Positions 34,737 through 44,539 of a stretch of DNA of 64,000 nt are shown here, in pieces. Numbering within the stretch: position 1 is the stretch's first letter; every line of letters begins with the position of its first letter. The DNA is from JABGQS01 sp963666505 (GTDB lineage Bacteria; Bacillota; Clostridia; Christensenellales; SZUA-584). The DNA lies in NCBI GenBank assembly GCA_963666505.2, contig CAXXXL010000001.1, positions 496,001-560,000 of the forward strand. The letters run 5' to 3'. Below the pieces are notes generated by a model, which saw only the letters and a list, made by a program, of their open reading frames with translations, did no database searches and was not told where the DNA came from. Position numbers and translations under genes: made by a program.

Positions 34737-34955
34737 ATGTTTGAGAGAGTCAAAAAGATTATTGAGGATAACATTGACTGCACCGGAGTAGTATTGACGC
34801 CGGACACAGTTTTGCTGAAAGACCTTCGCATCAACTCTCTTGACCTAGTTGAGCTTGTATGCGCTTTTGAAGTGGCTTTTAGCATCGAAGTGCCCGAAAA
34901 AGATATGAGAAAATTCTCTCGTGTGCAGGACATTATAGACTATTTAGAGAAATAA
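34737..34955 (+). CDS. Dedicated acyl carrier protein of the NRPS locus
   Basis: A 72-residue carrier protein, distinct from AcpP at 16137. The phosphopantetheine site is Ser34 in RINSLDLVELV (Asn-Ser-Leu instead of Asp-Ser-Leu). The start lies 1 base after the ligase stop, so the pair is likely made together. It would present the fatty acyl group to the first condensation domain of the 35193 protein. Confidence 0.85.
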   Translation: MFERVKKIIEDNIDCTGVVLTPDTVLLKDLRINSLDLVELVCAFEVAFSIEVPEKDMRKFSRVQDIIDYLEK

Positions 34956-35192
34956 TATATAGTAAAGATTATTGTTTTTACGGAATGAACGAGTTATTTA
35001 CGAATTGCATTGATTTTATATATTGACCGTATGGAAGACAAAGCCGCCGGTCCGGATCCAAAAGCCGGGATTTTAGGCAGGCAGAGCGCTGTACGGTTTA
35101 TTGGGGGGGAGTGTTAGTATATCACTTCTTGTGAGAGTACCATTGGCCTATTGCATCAATGCTAAATCTAACTGAATAAGCAGGTATTCATT
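34956..35192 (+). other. Leader between ACP and NRPS with a predicted closed RNA structure
   Basis: The 237-base gap holds a possible structured element at 35026-35097. ACCGTA (35026-35031) pairs with TACGGT (35092-35097), and inside GCCGCC can pair with GGCAGGC. The segment CAAAGCCGCCGG recalls part of class I c-di-GMP aptamers, but the first aptamer hairpin (GGCAAACC) is missing. A G run (about 35103-35109) follows. The NRPS ATG has only a weak AGG site. It could be an attenuator or an unknown regulatory RNA. Confidence 0.4.
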
Positions 35193-38100
35193 ATGAGTGA
35201 GCGAAAGATTCGCTATGCCCTGACACATCCGCAGCAGCGGGTATGGTATACGGAAAAACTATACCCGGGCACCGGAATGTGGAATAACGCAGGAACCCTT
35301 AAGCTGAAGGGTAAGTTAGATTACGCTTTATTAAATGAGGCGGTCAATTTATTCATCAAAGAGAACGAATCTATAAGGCTGCGTATCGGGCTGGAGGGTG
35401 AGAGGCCTTACCAGTATGTGTCCGAATTCAGGCAGCGTCAGTTTGACGTTTTCGATTTCAGTGTACGTGGAGCAGAGCAGCTTTATGAATGGGACAGCAT
35501 GCAGACTCAGGCGCCTATGCCTATCGTGCAGAGCGACCTTTACTATTGCGCACTTATTAAGCTGGATGATAACGAAGGCGGGCTTTATGCAAAGTTCCAT
35601 CATCTTATCTCTGATGCTTTGTCAATAGTCGAATTCTCTAACCAGGTCATGAACAGTTATGAAAAGCTGCTGAACGGCGAAGAGATCACCCCGACTCCGA
35701 CACGTTCTTACATAGAATATATTGAGCAGGAGAAGCAGTATCTTGAATCCAGAAGGTTTGAATATGACCATAAATACTGGACGCAGAGATTCGATGAGCT
35801 TCCCGAACCCACTGTAGTTAAACAGAAGAAAACAAATTATTTCAGCGTTAAGGCAGAACGCAAAGTAAATCTTATAGGCAAAGAGGTATCGGGCAGGATA
35901 AGGGACTACTGCCAAAAGAACGAGATATCGCCTTTCTCGCTTTTCCTGGCAGCACTTGCCATTTACATCAACAGAATTTCCGGTAAGGACGATATCATAA
36001 TCGGCGCCCCGGTTGCAAACCGCACATCCAACAACATTAAAGGCGCTTTCGGGATGTTTGTTTCGACTGTTCCGATACGAATAAAAATAAAGGACGAGCT
36101 TACCTTCACTGAATTTGCGCAGGTTATTTCAGGGGACTGGTTTGCCGCCCTTAAGCACCAGAAATATCCTTACGATATGCTGATACAGGAGCTTCGCAGG
36201 AAGCATAAGGGTCTCGAGTCTCTTTATGACATTACGCTGTCGTATCAGATAGGAACGCTGGAGAAGGATGTTGAGCAGTTCACTTATGAGGGCAGGTGGC
36301 ATTTCAGCGGTTATCAGGCAAACTCGCTGAATATTCACGTTAACGACAGGGAGCAGGAAGGCAGGCTCATAGTTGACTATGATCATCACGTACCGTTCTT
36401 CTCTGACAAGGAAATCGAGTATTTCCATGCGCACCTTATAAATATAGTTAAAGATATCATCAGCAATCCGGACAAGAAGCTGTATAACTTAGAGCTTCTG
36501 GCAGACGAAGAGCGTGAAAGGATACTTTACCGCTTCAATGATACCGACAGTGACTTTCCCGAGTGCGAGACGCTTGTTGATATGTGGCACAGGCTTATGG
36601 AGCAAACACCTAATGAAAAGACAGCAGTCGTTTTCAGGGACAGGACGATGTCTTACGGCGAGCTGGATGCACGCTCCAGCGCACTTGCGCTTCTGCTTAA
36701 ACGGCATGAGGTGGGGCCGGAGGACACTGTCGGTCTGCTAATAACAAGAACTCCCGAATATTTCGTTAGCATGCTTGCGGTGCTCAAAGCCGGGGCAGCT
36801 TTTCTTCCGATAGACACAGTGCTTCCCGACGAGAGGATATCGTATATGCTGCAAGACAGCAGCAGCAAAGCGCTGATAGCTTCTCCCGGAATGATGGACA
36901 GATGCAGCGAGATTGATATACCGCATATAAGCACATCGGCTCCTGTAGCGCTTGCCGACGATCCTTATATTGAAAGCACCTGCAGACCGGAAAATCTGGC
37001 ATACGTTATTTACACTTCCGGATCGACAGGAATGCCGAAAGGCGTACAGATAGAACACCATTCGATAGTACATTTCATGTATATGATGAAGGAGTCCTGG
37101 GACTATTCGCCGGGCGCAAAGATGCTGTGTGCTGCTTCGTTCTGCTTTGACATGAGCATAATGGAAGCGCTGCCGGCACTTGTATTCGGCGCTGAACTGA
37201 TTCTTGCAGCGGAGGATGAGGCGAACATTCCCCGGAACATGGTAAGGCTGATTAGAAAGTCTCAGGCGAATATAATGATGGTGACGCCCGGGCGTATGGA
37301 GCTTTTGCTTTCGGACACTCAGGGCGCAGCCAGCCTTAAGGACTTCAGGGAGATAGGCATGGGCGGCGATGTGCTTCCCGAAAAGCTGCTGGCAAAGGTG
37401 CAGCAGTGCACCTCGGCACGCATAACCAACTTTTACGGCCCGACGGAGATAACGGTATGCGCAACCTGTGCAGATGTTACTGACGCAAAAGTACCGAACA
37501 TAGGAAGCCCTATGCAGGACGTTAAAGCATATATACTCGACACGCACCGCAACCCGGTGCCCATAGGCGTTCCGGGAGAACTTTATGTGGGCGGCAAAGG
37601 TGTGTCGAGAGGCTATATAAACAAGCCGGAGCTTAATGCGGAGCGGTTTATAGACAATCCGTATAACCCGGGTACAAAGCTGTATCGAACAGGCGATTTG
37701 ACTCGTTGGTATCCGCTGGGAGAAATGGAGTTTTTGGGGCGTATAGACAAGCAGGTCAAGATTCGCGGTTATAGGATAGAGCTTGCGGAGATAGAGAACA
37801 GGCTTCTTCAGCTGCCGGGCGTCGTTTCGTGCGCTGTGGCGGACTATGAAGACGCCGCCGGAAGGAAGTTTCTTACTGCATTTTTGGTGGGTGAGCCGCC
37901 AAAGGTGCTGGATATAAAGGCATTTCTTCTGCGTGTTCTTCCAAACTATATGGTTCCGTCGTATTTTATGACGATAGACAGCCTTCCATTCAGTGCGAGC
38001 GGCAAGGTAGATAGGTCGAGGCTGCCCGATCCGCTCGAAAGCATTGAAGCGGAAAGGGAGGCTTTCACACCGCCGAAAACGGCGACGGAAAAAGCGCTGG

Positions 38101-41100
38101 CCGAATTATGGAAAAACGTATTGGGAGTAGAGCAGATAGACCGCAGCGACAGCTTTTTCGATATTGGCGGCGATTCGCTTTCAATAGTCATGGTAATGGC
38201 AAGGATACCTCAGCAGTTCCAGGTGGAAATAATGCTGGAGGACGTGTATAAGAACCCTCAGCTCAAGAGCTTTGCTGCGCTTATTGACGCCGCAGAGAAG
38301 TGTGCTAGCAAGCCCATCATAAAGGTTCAGGAACAGCAGGACTATCCGGTGTCGTCTGCGCAGCAGCGAATGTGGATATTGCAGCAGAGTGACAGCGACA
38401 GCACCGCTTACAACATACCGATGGGGTTTGAGCTTTTGGGTGACCCGGACATGGGAAAACTTTCTGATGCGCTTGGAAAGCTGATAGAGCGGCACGATGC
38501 GCTGAGGAGCCTGTTTATAGTACGGGACGGCAAGCTGAGGCAGAAAGTGCTTGAATCGGCGGAAGCCAGGATAGATGTTGTACAGTGCAGTGACAGCGAG
38601 CTTGATAAAACTCTACGCTCGCTGATTAAGCCGTATGATATGGCGAAGGCACCGCTGATGAGGGCAGCAGTAATAGAAACTCCGGCAAGAAAAGTGTTGT
38701 TGATAGACATGCACCACAGCATATCCGATCGCAGAACAGCTGAAGTTTTTTTGAGAGACTTGACTGCGATATACGGCGGTCTGCCGCTGGTGCGCAAAGA
38801 TTTTGAATATAAAGACTATGCAGTTTGGCAGCAGGATTTCCTGGATTCCGAGAGCGCTGCATTGCAGCAGGGATTTTGGCAGAATGCGCTCTCAGGCGAG
38901 CTGCCGCTGCTTAATATGCATACGGACAAGCCAAGGCCTGCAGAGCAGAGGTTCAGAGGCAGGCGGCTGACATTTGATATAAGCAAACAGACGCAGAATA
39001 AACTGAGGAGCTTTGCCCAGAGCAAAGGGGCGACGCTGTTCATGAGCGTTCTGGCGGTATATAACGTGCTGCTGGCAAAATATACAGGGCAGGAGGATAT
39101 AATAGTCGGAACGCCCGTATCGGGCAGGAGCAGGCAGGAGGTTCAGGACATCGCCGGGGTTTTCATCAACACCTTGCCGCTGCGCAACGCACCCCGGGCG
39201 GAGATAAGCTTTGAGTTATTTTTTGAAGAGCTTATACAGAATACCGTAGCTGCATTTGCGCATTCCGATTATCCGCTTGAAAGGATAATATCTGATATAG
39301 CGCTGCCAAGGGATGCAAGCAGAAACCCGCTTTTTGATACTATACTTGTATTCTCGGAGCTTCCGGCAGATTTCAAGCTGGGAGAAACGACGTGCAGATT
39401 CTATCCGTTCGACCCGAAAATCGCAAAGCTTGATCTGACTTTAGAGGTGTATGAATCTGAAGACGGTATGAAGTGTTTGTTTGAATATAATACCGATTTG
39501 TTTAAAGAGCGTACTATAAAACAGATAAGCAGGCATTTAGCAAGGCTGTTCGACATTTTGGCAGGCGCACCCGAGACAAGAATAAGGGACGTTGCGATGC
39601 TGACGCAGGATGAGCTGTGGCAGGTGACGCGAGGCTTCAACCAGACTGACAAACCGCTTGATGAACGAAGCGTACAGTCGCTGCTGGAAGAGCATGCACA
39701 AGTACAGCCAGAGAAAACGGCGCTGATATGCGATAAAAAGCGTATGAGTTTTGCGCAGCTAAATAACCGTGCTAATCAAATTGCACATGTGCTGCGAGAG
39801 AACGGCGTAGGCAGGAATACCATAGTTGCGCTCAACATCCGCCGCAGCTTTGATATGGTTGCAGGATTGTTCGGGATACTAAAGGCAGGCGGAGGTTATC
39901 TGCCGCTGGACCCGACCTATCCGTCAGACCGTGTTGAGTTCATGCTGGAAGACAGTGATACTAAGATATTGCTGACAGACGGTACCAGCGAAAATGCCTT
40001 TGAAGGCAAAACGATAAGCATATACGACATATTGGACAGGGGGCAGAGCGGCAATCTTGAAAGGATAGATTCTAGTGCTGACGCTGCTTATGTGATATAT
40101 ACATCCGGTTCGACCGGAGTGCCCAAAGGGGCTACTCTGCCGAGGCTGGCGCTTTATAATTTATATGAGGGTACAAAAGACACGATAGAGTATGACAAGG
40201 AGCAGACGAGCATTTCAGTGACAACGGTATCTTTTGATATTTTCGTTATCGATTGCTTGATGCCGCTGTTGTTTGGCTGTACCGTAGCACTTTGCACAGA
40301 GGAGGAGCTAAGACAGCCACACCTTACCGCAGCACTTATAGAGTATGCAGACGTTAAGTTCATACAGACAACGCCAACACGCATGAAGCTGATGATGGAT
40401 AATGATAAGTTCAGGCAGGCGGCTTCAAGGCATATTGAAAAGATAGTGCTGGGCGGAGAAGAGTTTCCGCTCTCGCTGTTAAAACTGCTTAAAAAGCATA
40501 CGAAAGCACGAATAATCAGCGGTTATGGACCGACAGAAACTACGGTCTACTGTACGTTTAAGGACTTATCGCACACTTCGCATATAACTATCGGACGGCC
40601 TATAGTGAACACACGAATGTATATACTCGATAAGGACAGGCGTCCTGTGCCGATAGGCGTTATGGGTGAAGCTTACATAAGCGGAGCGTGCGTGGCTACG
40701 GGATATATAAACAGAGACCAGCTTAACAAAGAAAAATTCGCACCCGATCCTTACTGGCCGGGCCAGATGATGTATCAGTCGGGCGATATCTGTGCCTTTT
40801 TGGAAGACGGCGAGATGGAGATCGGCGGGCGTGTAGACCATCAGGTGAAAATTAGGGGACTGCGTATTGAGCTTGGCGAGATTGAGGCAGCGATGCGTGA
40901 AATAGACGGAGTGGAAGAAGCGGTTGTAAAAGACTGGGGAGAGGGAGCAGAAAAGTATCTCTGTGCATATTATTCTCCGCAGGATATAAGCGAACACAGC
41001 TTAAGGGGAATTCTTGCAGAAAAGCTGCCGGCGTATATGATACCCTCCTATTTCGTAAGCATGCAGTCACTTCCGAAAACTATAAACGTAAAAGTGGACA

Positions 41101-42581
41101 GAAAAGCGCTGGGTGAGCCGGACTGGACAAAGATATCCCACAAGGATGCTTCGGACAAGTCTATGAACATGACGGAACGCAGGATGAGTAAGGTCTGGTC
41201 TGAGATACTCGGTATTGGGGGAATAGGCCCGGACGATGACTTCTTTGAGCTTGGAGGAGACTCGCTTGCTGTAATAAACGTTCAGGCAGCACTTCTTCAG
41301 TACGGCTGGACGATAAGCACCAAAGATTTTTACGATGAAAAGACTCTGCGGCGGATATGCCGCTGTATAAATGCAAAACAGCAGCGCAGGACGGAAGGAA
41401 CGCTTGATTCTAAGCTTGACGTGCCTGTACCGGAGTATTCACACTTTTCACCGACAGAGCTTTCAAACGTGCTGCTGACGGGAGCTACAGGGTATCTTGG
41501 AGCTTATTTGCTGTATGGACTGACAGCAAGGCAGAAAACAAAGGTCTGCTGTCTCGTCCGGAGAGAGGGCGAAGAGGACGCTGAAAAGCGCTTAAGGGAT
41601 AATCTTGCGTATTATTTCGGCGCTCCGAGGGCGTCTGAAATAATGGCGAAAACAAAGGTTTTATGCTCGGATATTACGCAGAAGAATTTAGGGCTTGACG
41701 CTGAACAAATAAAAATTGCAAAAGCAGCTAAAACTATAATACACAGCGCTGCACTGACAGACCATATCGGGCAAGAAGAAGAGTTTGAAAAAGCTAATGT
41801 GACCGGAACAAAGAATGTTACCGGGTTTGCTGTGAAAACAGGAGCTTCGCTGATACATATATCGACCGTCAGCGTTTCAGGGACACATTTTGCTGACGAG
41901 AGTAAGCAGCACAGCGGGAAGTTTGACGAAAACAGTTTTTATATCGGCCAGAACTATGCAGACAACGTATATGCCAAGAGCAAACTGCTTGCAGAAGAGA
42001 TAGTGCTTGATGAGATAGAAAACGGTCTTAACGCAAGAATAATGCGTGTAGGTGTGCTGACCTCCACTATGAAGGGCACCTTTCAGCGAAATACTCAACG
42101 CAATGCATTTGCTAACAGGATACTGGCGCTGTGCTCGATTGGCAGTGTGCCGGTCGGGATGCTGTCTACTATTATAGAGATGACGCCCGTTGATATGTGT
42201 GCAAAGGCGGTGCTTGCGCTTGCGGAAGAGAAAGAGCCGAAAAATGCGATATACCATGTGTTCAATACGAATACTATGTCGCTGAGCATGCTTGTTTCAC
42301 TGCTTAAGCAGAATGGACAGAGCATTGAGATAATCTCTGATGAAGAATTTATAGATAAGATGCAGGAACTTAGCCGCAAGGGAGAGTATACTCACCTTGC
42401 CAGCCTGCTTGATGATCTGCTGAGTTATACAAAACCACCGCAGATAACCATAACGGCCAACAAAACAACACAGGCGCTGTCTAAAATCGAATTTAGCTGG
42501 CCTGTTATAGATGCAGCATATATGAATCTTTTCTTGCAGAGCATTGAAGCAAAACAGGAAAAAGGAGATAAGGAAGCATGA
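35193..42581 (+). CDS. Two-module NRPS with starter condensation domain and terminal reductase
   Basis: A 2,462-residue peptide synthetase, C-A-T-C-A-T-R. C1 (about 1-430) has HHLISDA (His136-His137). A1 (about 455-960) has YTSGSTGMPKG near 606, FYGPTEITVC and the A10 Lys in SASGKVDRS. T1 has GGDSL with Ser995. C2 (about 1040-1460) has HHSISDR (1174-1180). A2 (about 1490-1990) has YTSGSTGVPKG near 1636, GYGPTETTVY and NVKVDRK. T2 has Ser2024. The C-terminal thioester reductase (about 2090-2440) has LLTGATGYLGAYLL and YAKSK (Tyr2260, Lys2264). A leading C domain beside an acyl ligase and ACP means N-acylation. The reductase means release as an aldehyde (or alcohol). By eye the substrate pockets read about D-M-M-M-G-G-F-V-C-K for A1 and D-I-I-Q-V-G-G-V-Y-K for A2. 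The A2 code recalls glycine codes, but both readings are tentative. No epimerase or thioesterase is present. Confidence 0.93.
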   Translation: MSERKIRYALTHPQQRVWYTEKLYPGTGMWNNAGTLKLKGKLDYALLNEAVNLFIKENESIRLRIGLEGERPYQYVSEFRQRQFDVFDFSVRGAEQLYEWDSMQTQAPMPIVQSDLYYCALIKLDDNEGGLYAKFHHLISDALSIVEFSNQVMNSYEKLLNGEEITPTPTRSYIEYIEQEKQYLESRRFEYDHKYWTQRFDELPEPTVVKQKKTNYFSVKAERKVNLIGKEVSGRIRDYCQKNEISPFSLFLAALAIYINRISGKDDIIIGAPVANRTSNNIKGAFGMFVSTVPIRIKIKDELTFTEFAQVISGDWFAALKHQKYPYDMLIQELRRKHKGLESLYDITLSYQIGTLEKDVEQFTYEGRWHFSGYQANSLNIHVNDREQEGRLIVDYDHHVPFFSDKEIEYFHAHLINIVKDIISNPDKKLYNLELLADEERERILYRFNDTDSDFPECETLVDMWHRLMEQTPNEKTAVVFRDRTMSYGELDARSSALALLLKRHEVGPEDTVGLLITRTPEYFVSMLAVLKAGAAFLPIDTVLPDERISYMLQDSSSKALIASPGMMDRCSEIDIPHISTSAPVALADDPYIESTCRPENLAYVIYTSGSTGMPKGVQIEHHSIVHFMYMMKESWDYSPGAKMLCAASFCFDMSIMEALPALVFGAELILAAEDEANIPRNMVRLIRKSQANIMMVTPGRMELLLSDTQGAASLKDFREIGMGGDVLPEKLLAKVQQCTSARITNFYGPTEITVCATCADVTDAKVPNIGSPMQDVKAYILDTHRNPVPIGVPGELYVGGKGVSRGYINKPELNAERFIDNPYNPGTKLYRTGDLTRWYPLGEMEFLGRIDKQVKIRGYRIELAEIENRLLQLPGVVSCAVADYEDAAGRKFLTAFLVGEPPKVLDIKAFLLRVLPNYMVPSYFMTIDSLPFSASGKVDRSRLPDPLESIEAEREAFTPPKTATEKALAELWKNVLGVEQIDRSDSFFDIGGDSLSIVMVMARIPQQFQVEIMLEDVYKNPQLKSFAALIDAAEKCASKPIIKVQEQQDYPVSSAQQRMWILQQSDSDSTAYNIPMGFELLGDPDMGKLSDALGKLIERHDALRSLFIVRDGKLRQKVLESAEARIDVVQCSDSELDKTLRSLIKPYDMAKAPLMRAAVIETPARKVLLIDMHHSISDRRTAEVFLRDLTAIYGGLPLVRKDFEYKDYAVWQQDFLDSESAALQQGFWQNALSGELPLLNMHTDKPRPAEQRFRGRRLTFDISKQTQNKLRSFAQSKGATLFMSVLAVYNVLLAKYTGQEDIIVGTPVSGRSRQEVQDIAGVFINTLPLRNAPRAEISFELFFEELIQNTVAAFAHSDYPLERIISDIALPRDASRNPLFDTILVFSELPADFKLGETTCRFYPFDPKIAKLDLTLEVYESEDGMKCLFEYNTDLFKERTIKQISRHLARLFDILAGAPETRIRDVAMLTQDELWQVTRGFNQTDKPLDERSVQSLLEEHAQVQPEKTALICDKKRMSFAQLNNRANQIAHVLRENGVGRNTIVALNIRRSFDMVAGLFGILKAGGGYLPLDPTYPSDRVEFMLEDSDTKILLTDGTSENAFEGKTISIYDILDRGQSGNLERIDSSADAAYVIYTSGSTGVPKGATLPRLALYNLYEGTKDTIEYDKEQTSISVTTVSFDIFVIDCLMPLLFGCTVALCTEEELRQPHLTAALIEYADVKFIQTTPTRMKLMMDNDKFRQAASRHIEKIVLGGEEFPLSLLKLLKKHTKARIISGYGPTETTVYCTFKDLSHTSHITIGRPIVNTRMYILDKDRRPVPIGVMGEAYISGACVATGYINRDQLNKEKFAPDPYWPGQMMYQSGDICAFLEDGEMEIGGRVDHQVKIRGLRIELGEIEAAMREIDGVEEAVVKDWGEGAEKYLCAYYSPQDISEHSLRGILAEKLPAYMIPSYFVSMQSLPKTINVKVDRKALGEPDWTKISHKDASDKSMNMTERRMSKVWSEILGIGGIGPDDDFFELGGDSLAVINVQAALLQYGWTISTKDFYDEKTLRRICRCINAKQQRRTEGTLDSKLDVPVPEYSHFSPTELSNVLLTGATGYLGAYLLYGLTARQKTKVCCLVRREGEEDAEKRLRDNLAYYFGAPRASEIMAKTKVLCSDITQKNLGLDAEQIKIAKAAKTIIHSAALTDHIGQEEEFEKANVTGTKNVTGFAVKTGASLIHISTVSVSGTHFADESKQHSGKFDENSFYIGQNYADNVYAKSKLLAEEIVLDEIENGLNARIMRVGVLTSTMKGTFQRNTQRNAFANRILALCSIGSVPVGMLSTIIEMTPVDMCAKAVLALAEEKEPKNAIYHVFNTNTMSLSMLVSLLKQNGQSIEIISDEEFIDKMQELSRKGEYTHLASLLDDLLSYTKPPQITITANKTTQALSKIEFSWPVIDAAYMNLFLQSIEAKQEKGDKEA

Positions 42582-44539
42582 ATACTGCCTCGTTTTACAT
42601 TACATGCGGGACGATAGTACTTCTTTTATTAATGGTAATTTATATTGCGACCGCAAAGAACAAGAGGATACTGCACTATCTGCTGCTGATAAGTATACTT
42701 GCTATGTTTATTTGGAACGGTGCAATGATACTGAGGGGAGTTTTTCAAAGCGATCTTCAATTATATATCATTTTTGAAAACATAACGTATATTGGCTCGG
42801 CTCTGGTGCCCGTAATGTTGATCCTTATAGGTATAGCATACGCACAGCCTGAGAAAGGCGTCCGGAAATGGCACTATCTTTTGTTTGTAGTGCCGGTTGT
42901 TACGCAGATAATACTTTGGACGAATGACAGCCATCATTTATTCACAGGTGACTTTGTGATGCGCAACGGTGAGTTTGTACCTTTATCCTACGGGATCTAT
43001 GCATATGTCCATATTGCATATTCATATATATGCATTGTGACAGGAATTGGGTATCTTAGTTATTTTGCTATAAAAAATTCGGGTGTTTGGTCAGCGCAGG
43101 CACTGCTTATAATTATTGGCAGCATAATTCCGCTGGTGACTAACGTGCTTTACACTCTGGAAAACATGGGGATAGTGGATATAGGAATAAACGCTTATGC
43201 ATCCCCGATAGCCTTTTCTTCTACGCTTGGGCTTTATCTGCTCGGCATGTTCAGATTCAGCCTTTTGAGGATTACTCCGGTTGCGCTCCAGACGGTAATT
43301 AACAGGATTTCGGATAGTTTCATAGTTGTTGACACGGATATGAATATTATTGACTTTAATAAGCCGTTTGAGAACAACTTTAAGATACTTCAAGGCTTGC
43401 AAAAAGGGTCAAACTTTTATAAAATGTTAGCGGAGGCACAGCATGATGCTATAGACAACAACGATATGTGCAGTATAGAGGCTGAGCAGTTCCGTGATAT
43501 GATATTCAGTGCAGCACGTGAGAACGATACGCTGATAACGGATTTTGAGCTTTCGGTTGATGATAACCGCCAATATTATACCGCAGAGTTTACACCTATA
43601 CAGCAGCGCAGCAGAAACACTGCAGTTGTTGTTCTTGTTAAAAACGTGACCCAGCATATCAAGGATATGCAGCAGATACAGGACAACCAGTCGATAATGC
43701 TGGAGCGTGAGCGGCTGGCGTCACTGGGACAGCTTATAGGCGGGATAGCACACAACTTGAAGACTCCTATAATGTCCGTTGCCGGGGGTATAGACCAGAT
43801 AAAGTTTTTAGCAGAGGAATATGAGTCATCGGTGGACGATCCTGAAGTCACTGACGAAGACCACAAGGAGATCGCCGGTGAGATAAAGGGCTGGCTTGCG
43901 AAGATGAAAGGGCATATGGCGTATATGTCGGACATCATCTCGACGGTTAAAGACCAGGCGACAAACTTTGCGAATGCGGGGCAGGAATGGTTCACTCTTG
44001 ATGAAGTGCTAAAGCGTGTAAAGATATTGATGCAGCATGAGATAACCAAAAATCGCTGTCATTATATTGAAGATATAAGAGTAGACAGGAATCTGCGGAT
44101 CGAGGGCGGCGTGAACAGCATGGTGCAGATACTCGACAACATTATTGTCAACGCAGTTCAGGCATACGGTAAAAAGGGCGGAGACATAATAATGCAGGTC
44201 TCGAAGGAAGAAGAAAAGCTGCATTTTGTTATCAGCGACTATGGCAAGGGGATTAAAGAGGATGTAAAAAACCGGCTGTTCAAGGAGATGATAACAACAA
44301 AAGGCAAGAACGGAACGGGACTTGGGCTGTATATGTCGTACAGCACAATAAAAGGAATGTTCAGAGGAGATATGTGGGTTGAATCGACGTTCGGAGAAGG
44401 AACGGATTTCCATATAAAAGTTTTATTATATGACGAAAGGAAAGAAGAAGAGGCAGAAGAAATGACAGAAGAAAACGCAAACGAGTCAGCTCAGGCATTT
44501 AGTGATGAGTCGGCAGTGGAGGTAAACGAAAATGCGTAA
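42578..44539 (+). CDS. 7TM-type sensor histidine kinase
   Basis: A 653-residue kinase whose ATG overlaps the NRPS stop (ATGA). The N-terminal half is the histidine kinase 7TM region (seven hydrophobic segments in about 1-225, with the WTNDSHHLF loop typical of the family). A PAS-like domain follows (about 235-350). HisKA has His392 in GGIAHNLKTP, and HATPase has DNIIVNAVQA, DYGKGI and GKNGTGLGLYMS. A long acidic tail (TEENANESAQAFSDESAVEV) ends it. The 7TM part could sense a lipophilic ligand, possibly the locus product (inference). It overlaps the next gene by 8 bases. Confidence 0.9.
   Translation: MNTASFYITCGTIVLLLLMVIYIATAKNKRILHYLLLISILAMFIWNGAMILRGVFQSDLQLYIIFENITYIGSALVPVMLILIGIAYAQPEKGVRKWHYLLFVVPVVTQIILWTNDSHHLFTGDFVMRNGEFVPLSYGIYAYVHIAYSYICIVTGIGYLSYFAIKNSGVWSAQALLIIIGSIIPLVTNVLYTLENMGIVDIGINAYASPIAFSSTLGLYLLGMFRFSLLRITPVALQTVINRISDSFIVVDTDMNIIDFNKPFENNFKILQGLQKGSNFYKMLAEAQHDAIDNNDMCSIEAEQFRDMIFSAARENDTLITDFELSVDDNRQYYTAEFTPIQQRSRNTAVVVLVKNVTQHIKDMQQIQDNQSIMLERERLASLGQLIGGIAHNLKTPIMSVAGGIDQIKFLAEEYESSVDDPEVTDEDHKEIAGEIKGWLAKMKGHMAYMSDIISTVKDQATNFANAGQEWFTLDEVLKRVKILMQHEITKNRCHYIEDIRVDRNLRIEGGVNSMVQILDNIIVNAVQAYGKKGGDIIMQVSKEEEKLHFVISDYGKGIKEDVKNRLFKEMITTKGKNGTGLGLYMSYSTIKGMFRGDMWVESTFGEGTDFHIKVLLYDERKEEEAEEMTEENANESAQAFSDESAVEVNENA

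Noticed and set aside
35026..35097. Class I c-di-GMP riboswitch
   Set aside because: Only one side of the signature is present. The GGCAAACC hairpin and its GAAA loop are absent, so I list it only as an unassigned leader structure.
36738..37547. Long minus-strand open frame opposite the NRPS
   Set aside because: It is a shadow of the adenylation domain's coding frame. No ribosome site, and a composition unlike neighbouring proteins.
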